From: CAVRXZ01 sp963773035
GTDB taxonomy: Bacteria > Acidobacteriota > Vicinamibacteria > Vicinamibacterales > CAVVIG01
Assembly (NCBI GenBank): GCA_963773035.1
Contig: CAVYZX010000037.1
Location: 372,001 to 436,000, forward strand
Direction: 5' to 3'
Length of the DNA: 64,000 nucleotides
The translations under genes were made by a program, and so were the position numbers. The notes beneath the pieces were generated by a model. It did no database searches and was not told where the DNA came from. It was given only the letters and a program-made list of their open reading frames with translations. Every line of letters starts with the position of its first letter. The first letter of the stretch is position 1. Shown one piece after another: positions 9,538 to 19,100 of the stretch.

Positions 9538-10881
9538 TCACAACATTTCGAGCGGCTCAAGCACCCCGGTACTCGTCCCGACCTTGTCCTCCTCGATGCC
9601 GAAGAGGTGAAGAATGCTCACGAGCATGTTGGACGTGCGCTGCGTGTTGTCCGGAAACACGAGGTGACGATTCCCCTTGAACGAGCCGTCGACGCCGCCG
9701 ACCAGAATCACCGGGACCTTCTCGTGCGCGTGGCGGTGCGAATTGCCCATGTTGCTGCCCTTGTAGATCAACACGTGATCCAGGAGCGTGCCGTCACCAT
9801 CGGGAATCGCTTGCAACTTTTCGCAGAAGTAGGCCAGGTTCTGCACGTGATAACGGTTGATCTTCGCGTAGTTGGCCACATTCTCGGGCTTGTCCCCGTG
9901 ATGCGACGACCCGTGCCAGCCGCCGTTGAAACCGGCTTCGGGGAAACTCGTGCCGGTGAGGTCGCGGCCCAGCATGAACGTCGCCGATCGCGTGATGTCT
10001 CCCTCGAAAGCGAGGGCCATCAGGTCGTACATCAACCGGAAATGAACGTGCTTGCTGTCGGGCAGGCCGAACGGCACATCTGTAGACGGTTCCTTGATCG
10101 AATTACTCATCGCGATCCGGATGCGGCGCTCGAGCTCCCGAATGTTCTCGAGATACGTGTCGAGCCTCGCCCGATCGCCAGAACCCAGATCTTTCTTGAA
10201 GGCACCGAGCTCGCGAGTGATCGAGTCCAGGATGCTGGCGTTCTGCTTTCTTCCCGCCAGGCGCTCCTCCGGACTCGCCCCGTCGCCGAACAGGCGCTCG
10301 AAGACCACGCGAGGGTTCACCTGCGTCGGCAACGGCTGGGTCGCCGACGACCACGAGATCGAATTCGTGTATGCGCAGCTGTAACCCCAGTTGCAGTTGC
10401 CGTAGTTACCGGTGTCCTCGACGCCGAGCTGGATCGACGAGAGAATCGTGTCCTGCCCGTACCGACTGGCGATCGTCTGATCGATCGTGACTCCGAGATA
10501 TGGACTCACGGCGTTCCGGCGCGGGCGGGCACCCGAGAGCAGGACTGCGCCACGCGCGTGGTCCCCACCTGGTTCTTCGTCGGTGGCCGTTGCTTCCGGC
10601 ATGTCCAGACCGGTGATCAGGGTGACACGGTCGCGGAATGGCTCCAGCGGCTTCGTGATGAAGGAGAACTCGAAGTCTTTGCCTTCCTGCAGCGGACTCC
10701 AGTACCCGGGCGCGGCGCCATGCGGATGCCAGATGCCGACAAAGCGTCTCGCAGAAGACGCGGCGGTCAGCCGTAAGGGCGTCAACGCAGGGACCATGGA
10801 CTCGAGCAACGGCAGGGCAAGAGTCACTCCGGCACCACGCAAGAACGTTCGACGCGGAATGTGTCGCTTCGTGACAAACAT
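9538..10881 (-). CDS. DUF1552 protein with Tat-type signal
   Basis: A 447-residue protein of the DUF1552 family. The N terminus RRTFLRGAGVTLALPLLES is a twin-arginine signal, so it is exported folded, likely with a bound cofactor. The body carries family motifs such as VGIWHPHGAAPGYW, LITGLDMPEA, HARGAVLLSGARP and HGSSHHGDKPENVANYA, and a near-C-terminal DHVLIYKGSNMGNSHRHAHEKVP. The fold is related to the alkaline phosphatase/sulfatase-like DUF1501 group, though no reaction is established. It is always found with DUF1592 genes; here DUF1592 is directly upstream, 66 bases away. The two are probably one operon with the cytochrome. Confidence 0.9.
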   Translation of the reverse strand: MFVTKRHIPRRTFLRGAGVTLALPLLESMVPALTPLRLTAASSARRFVGIWHPHGAAPGYWSPLQEGKDFEFSFITKPLEPFRDRVTLITGLDMPEATATDEEPGGDHARGAVLLSGARPRRNAVSPYLGVTIDQTIASRYGQDTILSSIQLGVEDTGNYGNCNWGYSCAYTNSISWSSATQPLPTQVNPRVVFERLFGDGASPEERLAGRKQNASILDSITRELGAFKKDLGSGDRARLDTYLENIRELERRIRIAMSNSIKEPSTDVPFGLPDSKHVHFRLMYDLMALAFEGDITRSATFMLGRDLTGTSFPEAGFNGGWHGSSHHGDKPENVANYAKINRYHVQNLAYFCEKLQAIPDGDGTLLDHVLIYKGSNMGNSHRHAHEKVPVILVGGVDGSFKGNRHLVFPDNTQRTSNMLVSILHLFGIEEDKVGTSTGVLEPLEML

Positions 10882-10904
10882 GTGGTTTTGGCCTCCTACA
10901 CCTT

Positions 10905-10965
10905 CGACGCGCCTGTGGCGCAGGCCTTCAGGCCTGCGGCCGCGGGGCTAAAGCCCGGCGCCACT
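10905..10965. repeat. GC-rich double-hairpin intergenic repeat
   Basis: Two adjacent palindromes, GCAGGCCTTCAGGCCTGC (10920-10937) and GGGGCTAAAGCCC (10944-10957), lie across the end of the DUF1592 gene and the gap before DUF1552. Mobile-looking hairpin pairs of this kind (AGGCCTGAAGGCCT with GGCTTTAGCC) recur between genes in related genomes. The second palindrome overlaps the last codons of the DUF1592 gene. Confidence 0.6.
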
Positions 10966-13383
10966 CGTGTTGTCGCCGGCTTTCACCCTCATCTGAAACG
11001 GAGCGCTCCTAACGACACCGAGCACAATCGCGGAGAAGCGGTTGTTGTCTTTGGCAGCGTCCCTCACGATCGAACGGACAACCGGCATGTCGTAGTACTC
11101 AACTCCGCGGCCTACGGCGTACGTCAGCATCTTTTCAGTGAACATCCGCACGAACTGAGGCGAATAACGAAGAAGTGCTTGCCGCAGCGCGACGGGCCCA
11201 TCGACCTGCTGGCCGTCATACAGCTGGACGGAGGTGTCGATCGGCGAGCCACCGTCGCCCCCTTGTTTGTTTCGCCACTTTCCGTCGGCATCGAAGTTCT
11301 CGAGAGCGAACCCGATCGGGTCCATGATCTTGTGGCAGCCAGCACAGGGCTGATTCTTGCGATGCACGGTCATCTGCTCCCGCAAGGTCAGGTTCTTCGC
11401 CGATCCACCGGCGGAATCCTCCAGGGGTGGAACATTCGGCGGCGGCTCCGGTGGGGGAGTGCCGAGAATGTTTTCGAGCACCCAGACGCCCCGTTTGACC
11501 GGCGAGGTCCTGAAGTTCTGGGTCCAGGTCACCGCGAGAAAGCTGCCTTTCCCGAGCAGACCGCGTCGCGCATCCAGCTCCGGCCCGAGAGGCACGCGAC
11601 GGAAGTGAGAGCCGTAAATATTGGGGATGCCGTAGTGCCTGGCAAGACGCTCGTTGACGAACGTGTAATCGGCGGTCAACAGATCGACGACGTTGCGATC
11701 CTCCCGCATGATGCTCTCGAAGAACAGCTCCGCCTCGCGCCGGAACCCTTGCCGCAATTCGTCGTCCCAGTCGGGATAGAAAATGCCGTCGGGCGATGTC
11801 GTCGCCAGGTTTCGCAGGTAGAGCAGTTGCGCGGCGAAGTTGCTGACGAGAGCGTCGGATCGAGGGTCGGCGAGCATGCGCCGCACCTGCTGCTCCAGCA
11901 CACCAGGAATGCCGAGCTTCTTCTGACTGGCGAGGTTAATCAACTCGTCGTCTGGAACGCTGCTCCATAGGAAGAAGGAGAGACGAGAGGCCAACTCGAG
12001 GTCGCTGATGTGATACGGCTGACCGGAGGCCACCTTCGCGGGCTCCTTTTCAGCGCGTACCAGAAACTGCGGGCTCGTCAGCAACCGGCGAAGCGCCAGC
12101 TCGATGCCATCGTCGAACGCGCCGGCGAGACGTCCGTCGAAGTAGAAACTCATCAGCGACTCGACGTCCCGTGCCGTTGCCGGACGCCGATACGCGTGCC
12201 GGGTGAGCGTGGACAGGATCGCTTTCGCGCACGGTTCCTCCTGGCTCACATTCGTCGGTCGACAAGTGAACACCTTGCGCAGACTTCGTGAATCGGTTGG
12301 CCGCTGAGCGGTGAACGGTCCTTGAATTCGCAGGAAGCCGATCGCCGGGTAGTACTGAAGCTGCGGGATGCTGTTGTTCTCGAGCGACTTTCGATCGTAC
12401 TGCTTGATCATGTCGAGGCTCGGCCGATAATTCGTGGCCAGAAACGTCGCGCCAACCGCGCGTGAGCCCGCTTTCACCGGAATCGTCACTTCGAGGATGC
12501 CGTCCCCCGAATCACCAGCCATGCCCTGACTCAATCCCACTCCCTGATACTTGAACAGGTGTGCCCGTTCACCGTCGACGATCACCTCGAGCTGCTCGCC
12601 GGGGATGAAGCTGCCAATTCCAAAGTTCTGAATCGAAAACTTGTACTCCCCGTCGGCGGGGAAGTTGTGGTGCACCAGCATTCCGCCGCGCGTGCCGAAC
12701 GGCAGGCCTTCGATGTGATGGTTTTGAGACGTATCACCAGGGGCAAGGTAGGTTGCTTCGGTCGGCGTCTTCCAGAAGCCGACCGCGGTACGAGCGACGC
12801 GAGTGGCCGCGGTCGTATAGGCCTCGAGCAGAGTCGGCGAGATCGTCAGCGAGCCTGCGATGTTGTCGAAGCCTCGGGCCGAATCGTCTGGGGGCAGGAG
12901 CGACGCGACGTCAATCTCGAGATCCAACAGATCTCGGACGGCATTTGCATACTCGGCGCGGTTCAGGCGGTGGAGAACGACGGAGCCAGGGTTGGGATGA
13001 GCGCCAGCCTTGCGATCGATTTCCGCTTCGAGCCAATCCCTGAGCGTTTCGTACTCGGTAAGCGAGGGGCGCTTGATATCAGGAGGAGGCATCACGCCGG
13101 CTCGAAGCTTGCGCACGACCTTCTCCCACAACTCCGGATGATCGCCCACGGTGGAGAGATCCAGTCCTTCGAGGGAAAGGTTCGCCGTCTTCGCACGGTT
13201 GTTGTGGCACGTGACGCAATATTGGTCGAGAAGCGCGCGTTCGGCGGCGACCGATGCGCGCGGCGTTGTTGTTGGGGAGGCGGCGCTGTTCGGCGTTTGC
13301 GGGTGCGGTGCGGCGGCTTGGCTGGGGCCCAGACTTCCAGCCACGGTTATGACACAGGCAGCTATCAGTCCCTTTCGCTTCAT
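10948..13383 (-). CDS. DUF1592 multidomain protein with cytochrome-like motifs
   Basis: An 811-residue exported protein of the DUF1587/1592/1588/1585 type first known from Planctomycetes. After a signal peptide come a haem-type CVTCH at about residue 56, followed by NLSLEGLDLS; the DUF1587 region (HRLNRAEYANAVRDLL), a carbohydrate-binding-like section (residues 190-330), DUF1595/1592 with FFLWSSVPDDELI, and DUF1588 with RRGLLGKGSFLAVTW and a second CAGCHKIMDPIGFALENFD. The C terminus is DUF1585. The function is unknown; redox chemistry on a polymer or large substrate is a reasonable guess. It is the first gene of the cluster running down to 6093. ATG at 13383. Confidence 0.92.
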   Translation of the reverse strand: MKRKGLIAACVITVAGSLGPSQAAAPHPQTPNSAASPTTTPRASVAAERALLDQYCVTCHNNRAKTANLSLEGLDLSTVGDHPELWEKVVRKLRAGVMPPPDIKRPSLTEYETLRDWLEAEIDRKAGAHPNPGSVVLHRLNRAEYANAVRDLLDLEIDVASLLPPDDSARGFDNIAGSLTISPTLLEAYTTAATRVARTAVGFWKTPTEATYLAPGDTSQNHHIEGLPFGTRGGMLVHHNFPADGEYKFSIQNFGIGSFIPGEQLEVIVDGERAHLFKYQGVGLSQGMAGDSGDGILEVTIPVKAGSRAVGATFLATNYRPSLDMIKQYDRKSLENNSIPQLQYYPAIGFLRIQGPFTAQRPTDSRSLRKVFTCRPTNVSQEEPCAKAILSTLTRHAYRRPATARDVESLMSFYFDGRLAGAFDDGIELALRRLLTSPQFLVRAEKEPAKVASGQPYHISDLELASRLSFFLWSSVPDDELINLASQKKLGIPGVLEQQVRRMLADPRSDALVSNFAAQLLYLRNLATTSPDGIFYPDWDDELRQGFRREAELFFESIMREDRNVVDLLTADYTFVNERLARHYGIPNIYGSHFRRVPLGPELDARRGLLGKGSFLAVTWTQNFRTSPVKRGVWVLENILGTPPPEPPPNVPPLEDSAGGSAKNLTLREQMTVHRKNQPCAGCHKIMDPIGFALENFDADGKWRNKQGGDGGSPIDTSVQLYDGQQVDGPVALRQALLRYSPQFVRMFTEKMLTYAVGRGVEYYDMPVVRSIVRDAAKDNNRFSAIVLGVVRSAPFQMRVKAGDNTSGAGL

Positions 13384-13469
13384 CGATAGGGTCGGGCAGC
13401 CAAGCCCGAACAGCCGCAGAGTGTCATAACCCTGTCACAGATTCAAGCATCAAGCACGTCGCTCTCGGC

Positions 13470-14057
13470 CTAAATGCCTGTAGGCAGGCTTCTTGGTGTG
13501 GCGAGCTCAGCGCCAGTCGTCCCTGAAGTATTCGCCGCCGAGTTTCTCAGCTTCCAGATCGCCCACGTAGTCAGACATGCCGTGCCAGCGGCGATGACCA
13601 GGAACCGGGCGCTGTTTCGCGCTGTCTGCCGCGTCCGGACGGCGGGTGTCGGCTCGCGCTCGTTGACGGATGCAGGTCTTGCAGTTCGTTCAGGTCGGAA
13701 CTGTTTCAACTCTTTCAGGATGATCGCCGCTACCTCGATTCCCGCGATGGCCATGGGCACCGGATTGCGACGGAAGCGCTCGAGAAGACCGCCAGGGCCT
13801 CTTGAAGAACTCCTGACGAAGGTCCCGACCGTGGTGCCCGCCTTCTTTGAAAGACTCACAACACGTTCAACGGTGGCTTCCTTGACCGACTCTTTCACGT
13901 CCCTGACCAGACGACGAGGGCTCAGGCGGGCTTGAATGGCGTCGATCGTTTCGGTCATGTCAGCTCGTGTGTCGTCGATCTGCGAGCGGATGTCGTCGGG
14001 GGTTGCTGAAGGCATCGGTCCAAGCCTTCCGTTTACCTCGTTTGGCCCTTGACCCAT
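13470..14057 (-). CDS. DUF3618-type membrane-associated protein
   Basis: A 195-residue protein with the DUF3618 signature near its start (DDIRSQIDDTRADMTETIDAIQARLSP), an amphipathic helical stretch (VRDVKESVKEATVERVVSLSKKAG) and a single membrane span close to the C terminus (FLVIAAGTACLTTWAIWKL). Such proteins accompany phage-holin-like and YtxH-like proteins and are thought to act in the envelope under stress; no activity is proven. I start it at ATG 14057, where it overlaps the end of the holin-like gene by 25 bases; a longer frame upstream lacks family similarity. Confidence 0.8.
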   Translation of the reverse strand: MGQGPNEVNGRLGPMPSATPDDIRSQIDDTRADMTETIDAIQARLSPRRLVRDVKESVKEATVERVVSLSKKAGTTVGTFVRSSSRGPGGLLERFRRNPVPMAIAGIEVAAIILKELKQFRPERTARPASVNEREPTPAVRTRQTARNSARFLVIAAGTACLTTWAIWKLRNSAANTSGTTGAELATPRSLPTGI

Positions 14058-14428
14058 TGCGCGTCCTCCTTCAAGGCTGCAATCGCCTGGCGGGGTTTCA
14101 AGTCCTGCCGCCGCAAGGCGACGAGCCCTAACCGGACTAGAAGGTACCCGATTCCGGCCGTCAATGCGCCACCGACGAGCGCGCTTGCCCAAGGGGCAAG
14201 CCCCGCCGCTACCAGCCCAAGGATCATGGCGGCAACCATGGCCAGCACGCCGCCGTACGCAATCAAGGCGCCACCGACGACCAGGGCGAGACTCCTGGAC
14301 ATTTGCGAGGCCTTTTCGGCGACTTCGGTTTTGGCGAGCAGAACTTCCTGTTCGATTAGTGTCCGGATCTGGCGTGAGAGTTCCGCGAACATCTCGCCCA
14401 GCGTACGGTCGTCCTTCGTGGTAGCCAT
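14033..14428 (-). CDS. Phage holin family / DUF1469 membrane protein
   Basis: A 131-residue protein with an N-terminal amphipathic region (MFAELSRQIRTLIEQEVLLAKTEVAEKA) and two adjacent hydrophobic helices (residues 47-72 and 77-100), then a basic tail. This is the layout of the DUF1469 or actinophage-holin-like family, which in non-phage genomes is a small envelope protein of unknown role rather than a lysis holin. It sits ahead of the DUF3618 gene with overlap, a common pairing. Nothing phage-like surrounds it. Confidence 0.82.
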   Translation of the reverse strand: MATTKDDRTLGEMFAELSRQIRTLIEQEVLLAKTEVAEKASQMSRSLALVVGGALIAYGGVLAMVAAMILGLVAAGLAPWASALVGGALTAGIGYLLVRLGLVALRRQDLKPRQAIAALKEDAQWVKGQTR

Positions 14429-14486
14429 AGCGGCCTCACCGGCCTACACCGAGCGACTGAGCAAATCGAATGCCGCGTTCCCTACT

Positions 14487-16124
14487 TCAGCGCTGAGCTT
14501 GCCGACCCTTGCTGGTACTCGGTTTGTTCGAACGCATCGCGCCAATCGCCTGGAAGAGCTCGACATCACTAATCGGCTTTACAAGATGTAGGTCGAAGCC
14601 GGCTTCCGCCGTCCGCTCGCGATCGCGCTGTTGTCCCCATCCCGTGAGAGCCACCAGCATGACGTGCTGGCCCCACGGTTCCTGCCGCAAGCGTTTCGCG
14701 GTCTCGTAGCCATCCATTTTTGGCATTCCGAGATCCAAGAGAACGACCTCCGGCTCGAACTGGTTGCCCACGGCGAGTGTCTCGATGCCGTCGTGGGCCA
14801 CGCGAACGTCGTGTCCCGCAAAGTGAAGAAGGAGAGCGAGCGACTCGACGGCATCAGTATTGTCGTCGGCAATCAGTATGCGGCGCCGATCGACCGTGAC
14901 AGCCGCTGATTGAGGCGCCTCCCTCAAAGCGAGGGCCGCCTGAGCAGCCAGCAGAGGCAAGCGGACTGTCAGTTCGGTACCACGACCGGGACCTTCGCTG
15001 CGCGCGGACACGGTCCCGCCGTGCATCTCGACCAGCCTTCGCACGAGCGCCAGGCCGATCCCGAGGCCCCCTGAATGGTTTCCGGATTTCGCGTGCACCT
15101 GGGTAAACAAGTCGAAGATTTTCGGCACCTGATCGACCGGAATGCCAATACCGGTGTCCGTCACGCTGATAGCCACCAACGACCCTTCCCGCCGTACGCT
15201 GAGCGAGATTCGGCCTCCTGGCTCCGTGAACTTCGCGGCGTTGTGCAGGATGTTGCCGATGATCTGCACGAGACGCGCTTTGTCCCCATCGACCGTGAGC
15301 AATTCTTCCGGAAGGTCCAGTGTGAGCTCGTGTCGGCAGGCGTCGATCGCCGGCCGCGCCGTTTCGACGGCTCGCGCGATGATCGCGCCGACCAGGACGG
15401 GTTGGCGCTGAAGGGTAATCACATCACGGGTAATTCGCGACACGTCCAGGAGATCGTCAATCAAACAGACGAGCTGGTCGACCTGGCGTTCGATCACCTC
15501 CCGGGCGCGCACGCTTTGCACTTCGGACAGCTCTCGCAACCGCAACAGCTGTATTGCCGTGCGAATCGGCGCCAATGGATTCCGCAGTTCGTGGGCGAGC
15601 ATCGCCAGGAATTCATCTTTGCGCCGATCCGCCTCTTGCAGGGCGCTTGTCGTTCCTTCGAGCGCCGAGGTCCGCTCGGCAACTCGCTCCTCCAGGTCGC
15701 TGTTCAGCCGTTCGAGCGCGCGCGTCTTTCTATAAAGGTCGGCGAAAACGCTGACTTTCGCGCGCAGGATCTCTGGAACGACGGGCACCGAGACGTAGTC
15801 GACGGCACCGCATTCGTAGCCGCGCAACCGGTCGAAATCGGTCATGTGCACCGCGGAAACGAAGATGATCGACGTCTTCTGGAACCGCGGGTGCTGCCTG
15901 ATCATCGCCGCCAGCTCGTAGCCGTCCAGCTCCGGCATGCACACGTCAATCAGCACGACGGCGATCTCGGTGCGCAACAGGCACTCGAGGGCCTCGGTCG
16001 CCGAGTTCACCTTGATGAGGTTCTCGCCGAGTCCTCCAAGGATCGACTCGTAGGTCATCAGCTTCGACGGCTGGTCATCGACCAGCAGGATGTTCACTCG
16101 ATCGATCCGCGTTGCGACGGTCAT
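14487..16124 (-). CDS. Response regulator-histidine kinase-response regulator hybrid
   Basis: A 545-residue cytoplasmic signalling protein. It opens with a receiver domain (NILLVDDQPSKLMTYESIL, phosphorylatable Asp in VVLIDVCMPELDGYE), then a coiled linker, a HisKA domain with the H box AMLAHELRNPLAPI, a HATPase domain with N box NILHNAAKFTEPGG and G boxes DTGIGIP and GGLGIGLALV, and a C-terminal receiver (ILIADDNTDAVESLALLLHF, Asp in VVLLDLGMPKMDGYE). It has no membrane or sensor domain of its own. The ATG at 16124 lies 10 bases after the stop of the giant kinase, so phosphate may pass from that protein's receivers to this one. Confidence 0.9.
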   Translation of the reverse strand: MTVATRIDRVNILLVDDQPSKLMTYESILGGLGENLIKVNSATEALECLLRTEIAVVLIDVCMPELDGYELAAMIRQHPRFQKTSIIFVSAVHMTDFDRLRGYECGAVDYVSVPVVPEILRAKVSVFADLYRKTRALERLNSDLEERVAERTSALEGTTSALQEADRRKDEFLAMLAHELRNPLAPIRTAIQLLRLRELSEVQSVRAREVIERQVDQLVCLIDDLLDVSRITRDVITLQRQPVLVGAIIARAVETARPAIDACRHELTLDLPEELLTVDGDKARLVQIIGNILHNAAKFTEPGGRISLSVRREGSLVAISVTDTGIGIPVDQVPKIFDLFTQVHAKSGNHSGGLGIGLALVRRLVEMHGGTVSARSEGPGRGTELTVRLPLLAAQAALALREAPQSAAVTVDRRRILIADDNTDAVESLALLLHFAGHDVRVAHDGIETLAVGNQFEPEVVLLDLGMPKMDGYETAKRLRQEPWGQHVMLVALTGWGQQRDRERTAEAGFDLHLVKPISDVELFQAIGAMRSNKPSTSKGRQAQR

Positions 16125-16134
16125 GATCGTATCC

Positions 16135-19100
16135 CTATCTGTGGAACCACATCCGGAGCGACGAGAGCAGCTGTTCTGTGTTGACAGGCTTTGCCAGATA
16201 GTCCGATGCACCGGCTTCGAAACATTTCTCACGATCTCCCTTCATGGCTTTTGCCGTGAGCGCGATGATTGGCAGCTTCCGGAACCTGGGGTTTTGCCTG
16301 ATTCTCTGAATCGTCTGATAGCCGTCCATTGCCGGCATCATGATGTCCATGAGCACGATCGAGAGGTTGGGCAATTTCTCCAGTAAGTCGATGGCTTCGC
16401 TCCCCGTGCTGGCCGTGGACACTTTCATCCCGCGGCGCTCCAACACACTGCTGAGCGCGAAAATATTCCGCACATCGTCGTCCACAACGAGAACGCCTTT
16501 GTTGATCAGGTCCTCGTCGGACCGGTACAGCCGCTCGAGCATCCGTTGCTTGTCGGGAGGGAGCTTCGAAAACACCCGATGCAGAAACAGTGACGTCTCG
16601 TCGAGCAATCGTTCGGGCGACTCGACGCCTTTGACGACGACGCTTCGTGCGAGCGTATGCAGTTGAACGTCCTCCTCGGCGGACAGCTCTCTTCCGGTGA
16701 AAACGACCACCGGTACGTCGGAGAGATCTTCGTTCTCGCTGATGCGCTCCAGCACCTCGAACCCGGACATGTCGGGCAGCCGAAGATCGAGGACCACGCA
16801 GTCGCAGGGTTGATCTGCCATGGCGGCCAAAGCAGCCGCTCCGCTGTCGGCAACGACAATCTCCAAATCGTCGTGAGCGAGGAGCTCTTTGATGCTGAGC
16901 TGCTCGGCGGCGTTGTCTTCGACTACCAGCAGCCGCTTACGGCGTGGCGACGTGTAGGTCTTTATCCGAGCGATCGCGGCTTCGAGGCCTTCGGTGGTGG
17001 TCGGCTTGTTGATGAATGAAAACGCACCGCGGGCGAGGCCATGCTGACGGTCCTCGTCCAACGTGACGATCTGAACGGGGATGTGACGCGTGTCGGGATC
17101 TTGCTTCAGCTGGCTGAGCACCGTCCAGCCAAGCATGTCGGGCAAGAACACGTCGAGGGACACCGCCGTCGGGTGGAACTGCCGCGTCAGGGCAAGCGCA
17201 TCGCTTCCCCGCGCTGCCACCAGCATTTTGAGACCGTTGTCGCGCGCCAAATCCGCGAGGATGCGGGCGTAGTGGGGATCGTCCTCGACAATCAGCAAGG
17301 TCGGATCGCCAGGCTGGACCTGTTCCCGATCGTCGGTGACGATCTCCGCGGCGCGCTCCGGCTGTCGAACGGCCGGGAATCGCAGCGGAAGCATCGGGCG
17401 CTCCGCATGTGCCGCTCTGTCCTCGCCAGGTCGAGTGACGACGACCGGACCGATGTATCGGAGTGGCAGGTACAGGGTGAACGTGCTGCCGACCCCTGGT
17501 GCGCTTCGTAGTTGAATCTCGCCACCGAGCAGGTTCGCCAGGTCGCGGCTGATCGCCAGGCCGAGCCCTGTGCCGCCGTACTTGCGGCTCGTGCTCGCAT
17601 CGGCCTGTTGGAAGGCTTCGAAGATGATCCGTTGTTTCTCCGGCGGAATCCCGATGCCGGTGTCCGAAACCTCGAACGAGACCACGCGTGCGGCCTCGCG
17701 CAGCATCGCGTGCGACGGCGTCCAACCGTCCGCCACTTCGGAAACCGAGAGGCGCACGCCGCCGTGGGAGGTGAACTTGAACGCATTCGACAGCAGGTTC
17801 TTGAGGACCTGCTGCAGGCGTTTGGAATCGGTCACGATGCTGGGGCCAAGACGCGGGTCGACCTGCACGTCGAACGACAGACCACGGTGTTCGGCGTCGT
17901 GCTTGAACGTGCGGGACACCATATCCAGGAGACTCGTGAAGAAGATCTCTTCGGCCTCGACGGTGACGGTGCCCGACTCGATCTTCGACAGGTCGAGAAT
18001 GTCGGTAATCAGCTTCAGCAAGTCCGTGCCTGCGCCGTGAATCGTGCGCGCGAACTCGACTTGCTTGTGCGTGAGATTGCCTTCCGGATTGTCGCTGAGT
18101 TGCTGACCGAGGATCAGGATGCTGTTCAGGGGCGTCCGCAGTTCGTGCGACATGTTGGCCATGAACTCCGACTTGTACTTCGAAGTCAGTGCCAGCTCTG
18201 CCGCCTTGTCCTCGAGCGCCCGACGGGCCTGCTCGATTTCCTGGTTCTTGCGCTCGACCTCTGCGTTCTGTTCGGCCAGCTGCTGCGCTTTCTGTCCCAG
18301 CTGTTCGTTGGTCTGCTGCAGTTCCTTCTGCTGCGTCTGCAGTTCACCGGCGAGTTGCTGCGACTGCTTCAACAACCCTTCGGTCTGCATCGTTGCCTCG
18401 ATGCTGTTGAGGACGATCCCGATGCTGGCCGTCAGCTGCTCGAGAAACGCCAGGTGAGTGGGGGAGAACTCGTTCAGCGAGGCAATGCCAATCACCGCTT
18501 TGACGTGTCCTTCGAACACGACAGGAAACACGACGAGGTTCCTCGGCAGCGCCTGGAAGAAGGGGGAGCCGACCGGAGTGGTGTCGGAGGGCACGTCGGT
18601 CACCAGAATGCGCCGCAGGTCACGGGCGCACTGTCCGATGAAGCCGTCGCCGACGGCAAGCACCGTCGGATACGAGTGACCGTAGAGATCGGCGTAGTTG
18701 GCCAGCATCTTCAACTGCGGGCTTTCCTCCGCCTCCATCTGGTAGATCACTCCCTGATGCGCGTTGACCAACGGGACCAGCTCCGTCAGTAGCATGCTGC
18801 CGACGGCCGCCAGGTCTCGCTGGCCCTGAAGCATTCCTGTGACTCGTGCCAGATTGGTTTTCAGCCAGTCCTGCTCCGTGTTGCGGTCGGTGGTCAACCG
18901 CAGGTTGTCGATCATCGTGTTGATGTTGTCTTTCAGCTCGGCGACCTCACCGCGCGCATCGACCTGAATGGAGCGTGTCAGGTCGCCCTTGGTGACGGCG
19001 GTGGCCACTTCAGCAATGGCGCGCACCTGATTGGTGAGGTTCGCAGCCAGAAGGTTCACGTTTCCAGTCAGGTCCTTCCATGTGCCGGCCGCTCCCGGCA

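Noticed and set aside
9607..10776. 389-codon plus-strand frame opposite DUF1552
   Set aside because: Antisense shadow of a GC-rich coding sequence.
14033..14428. Phage holin as evidence for a prophage
   Set aside because: DUF1469-type proteins are common in non-phage settings; no other phage genes are near.
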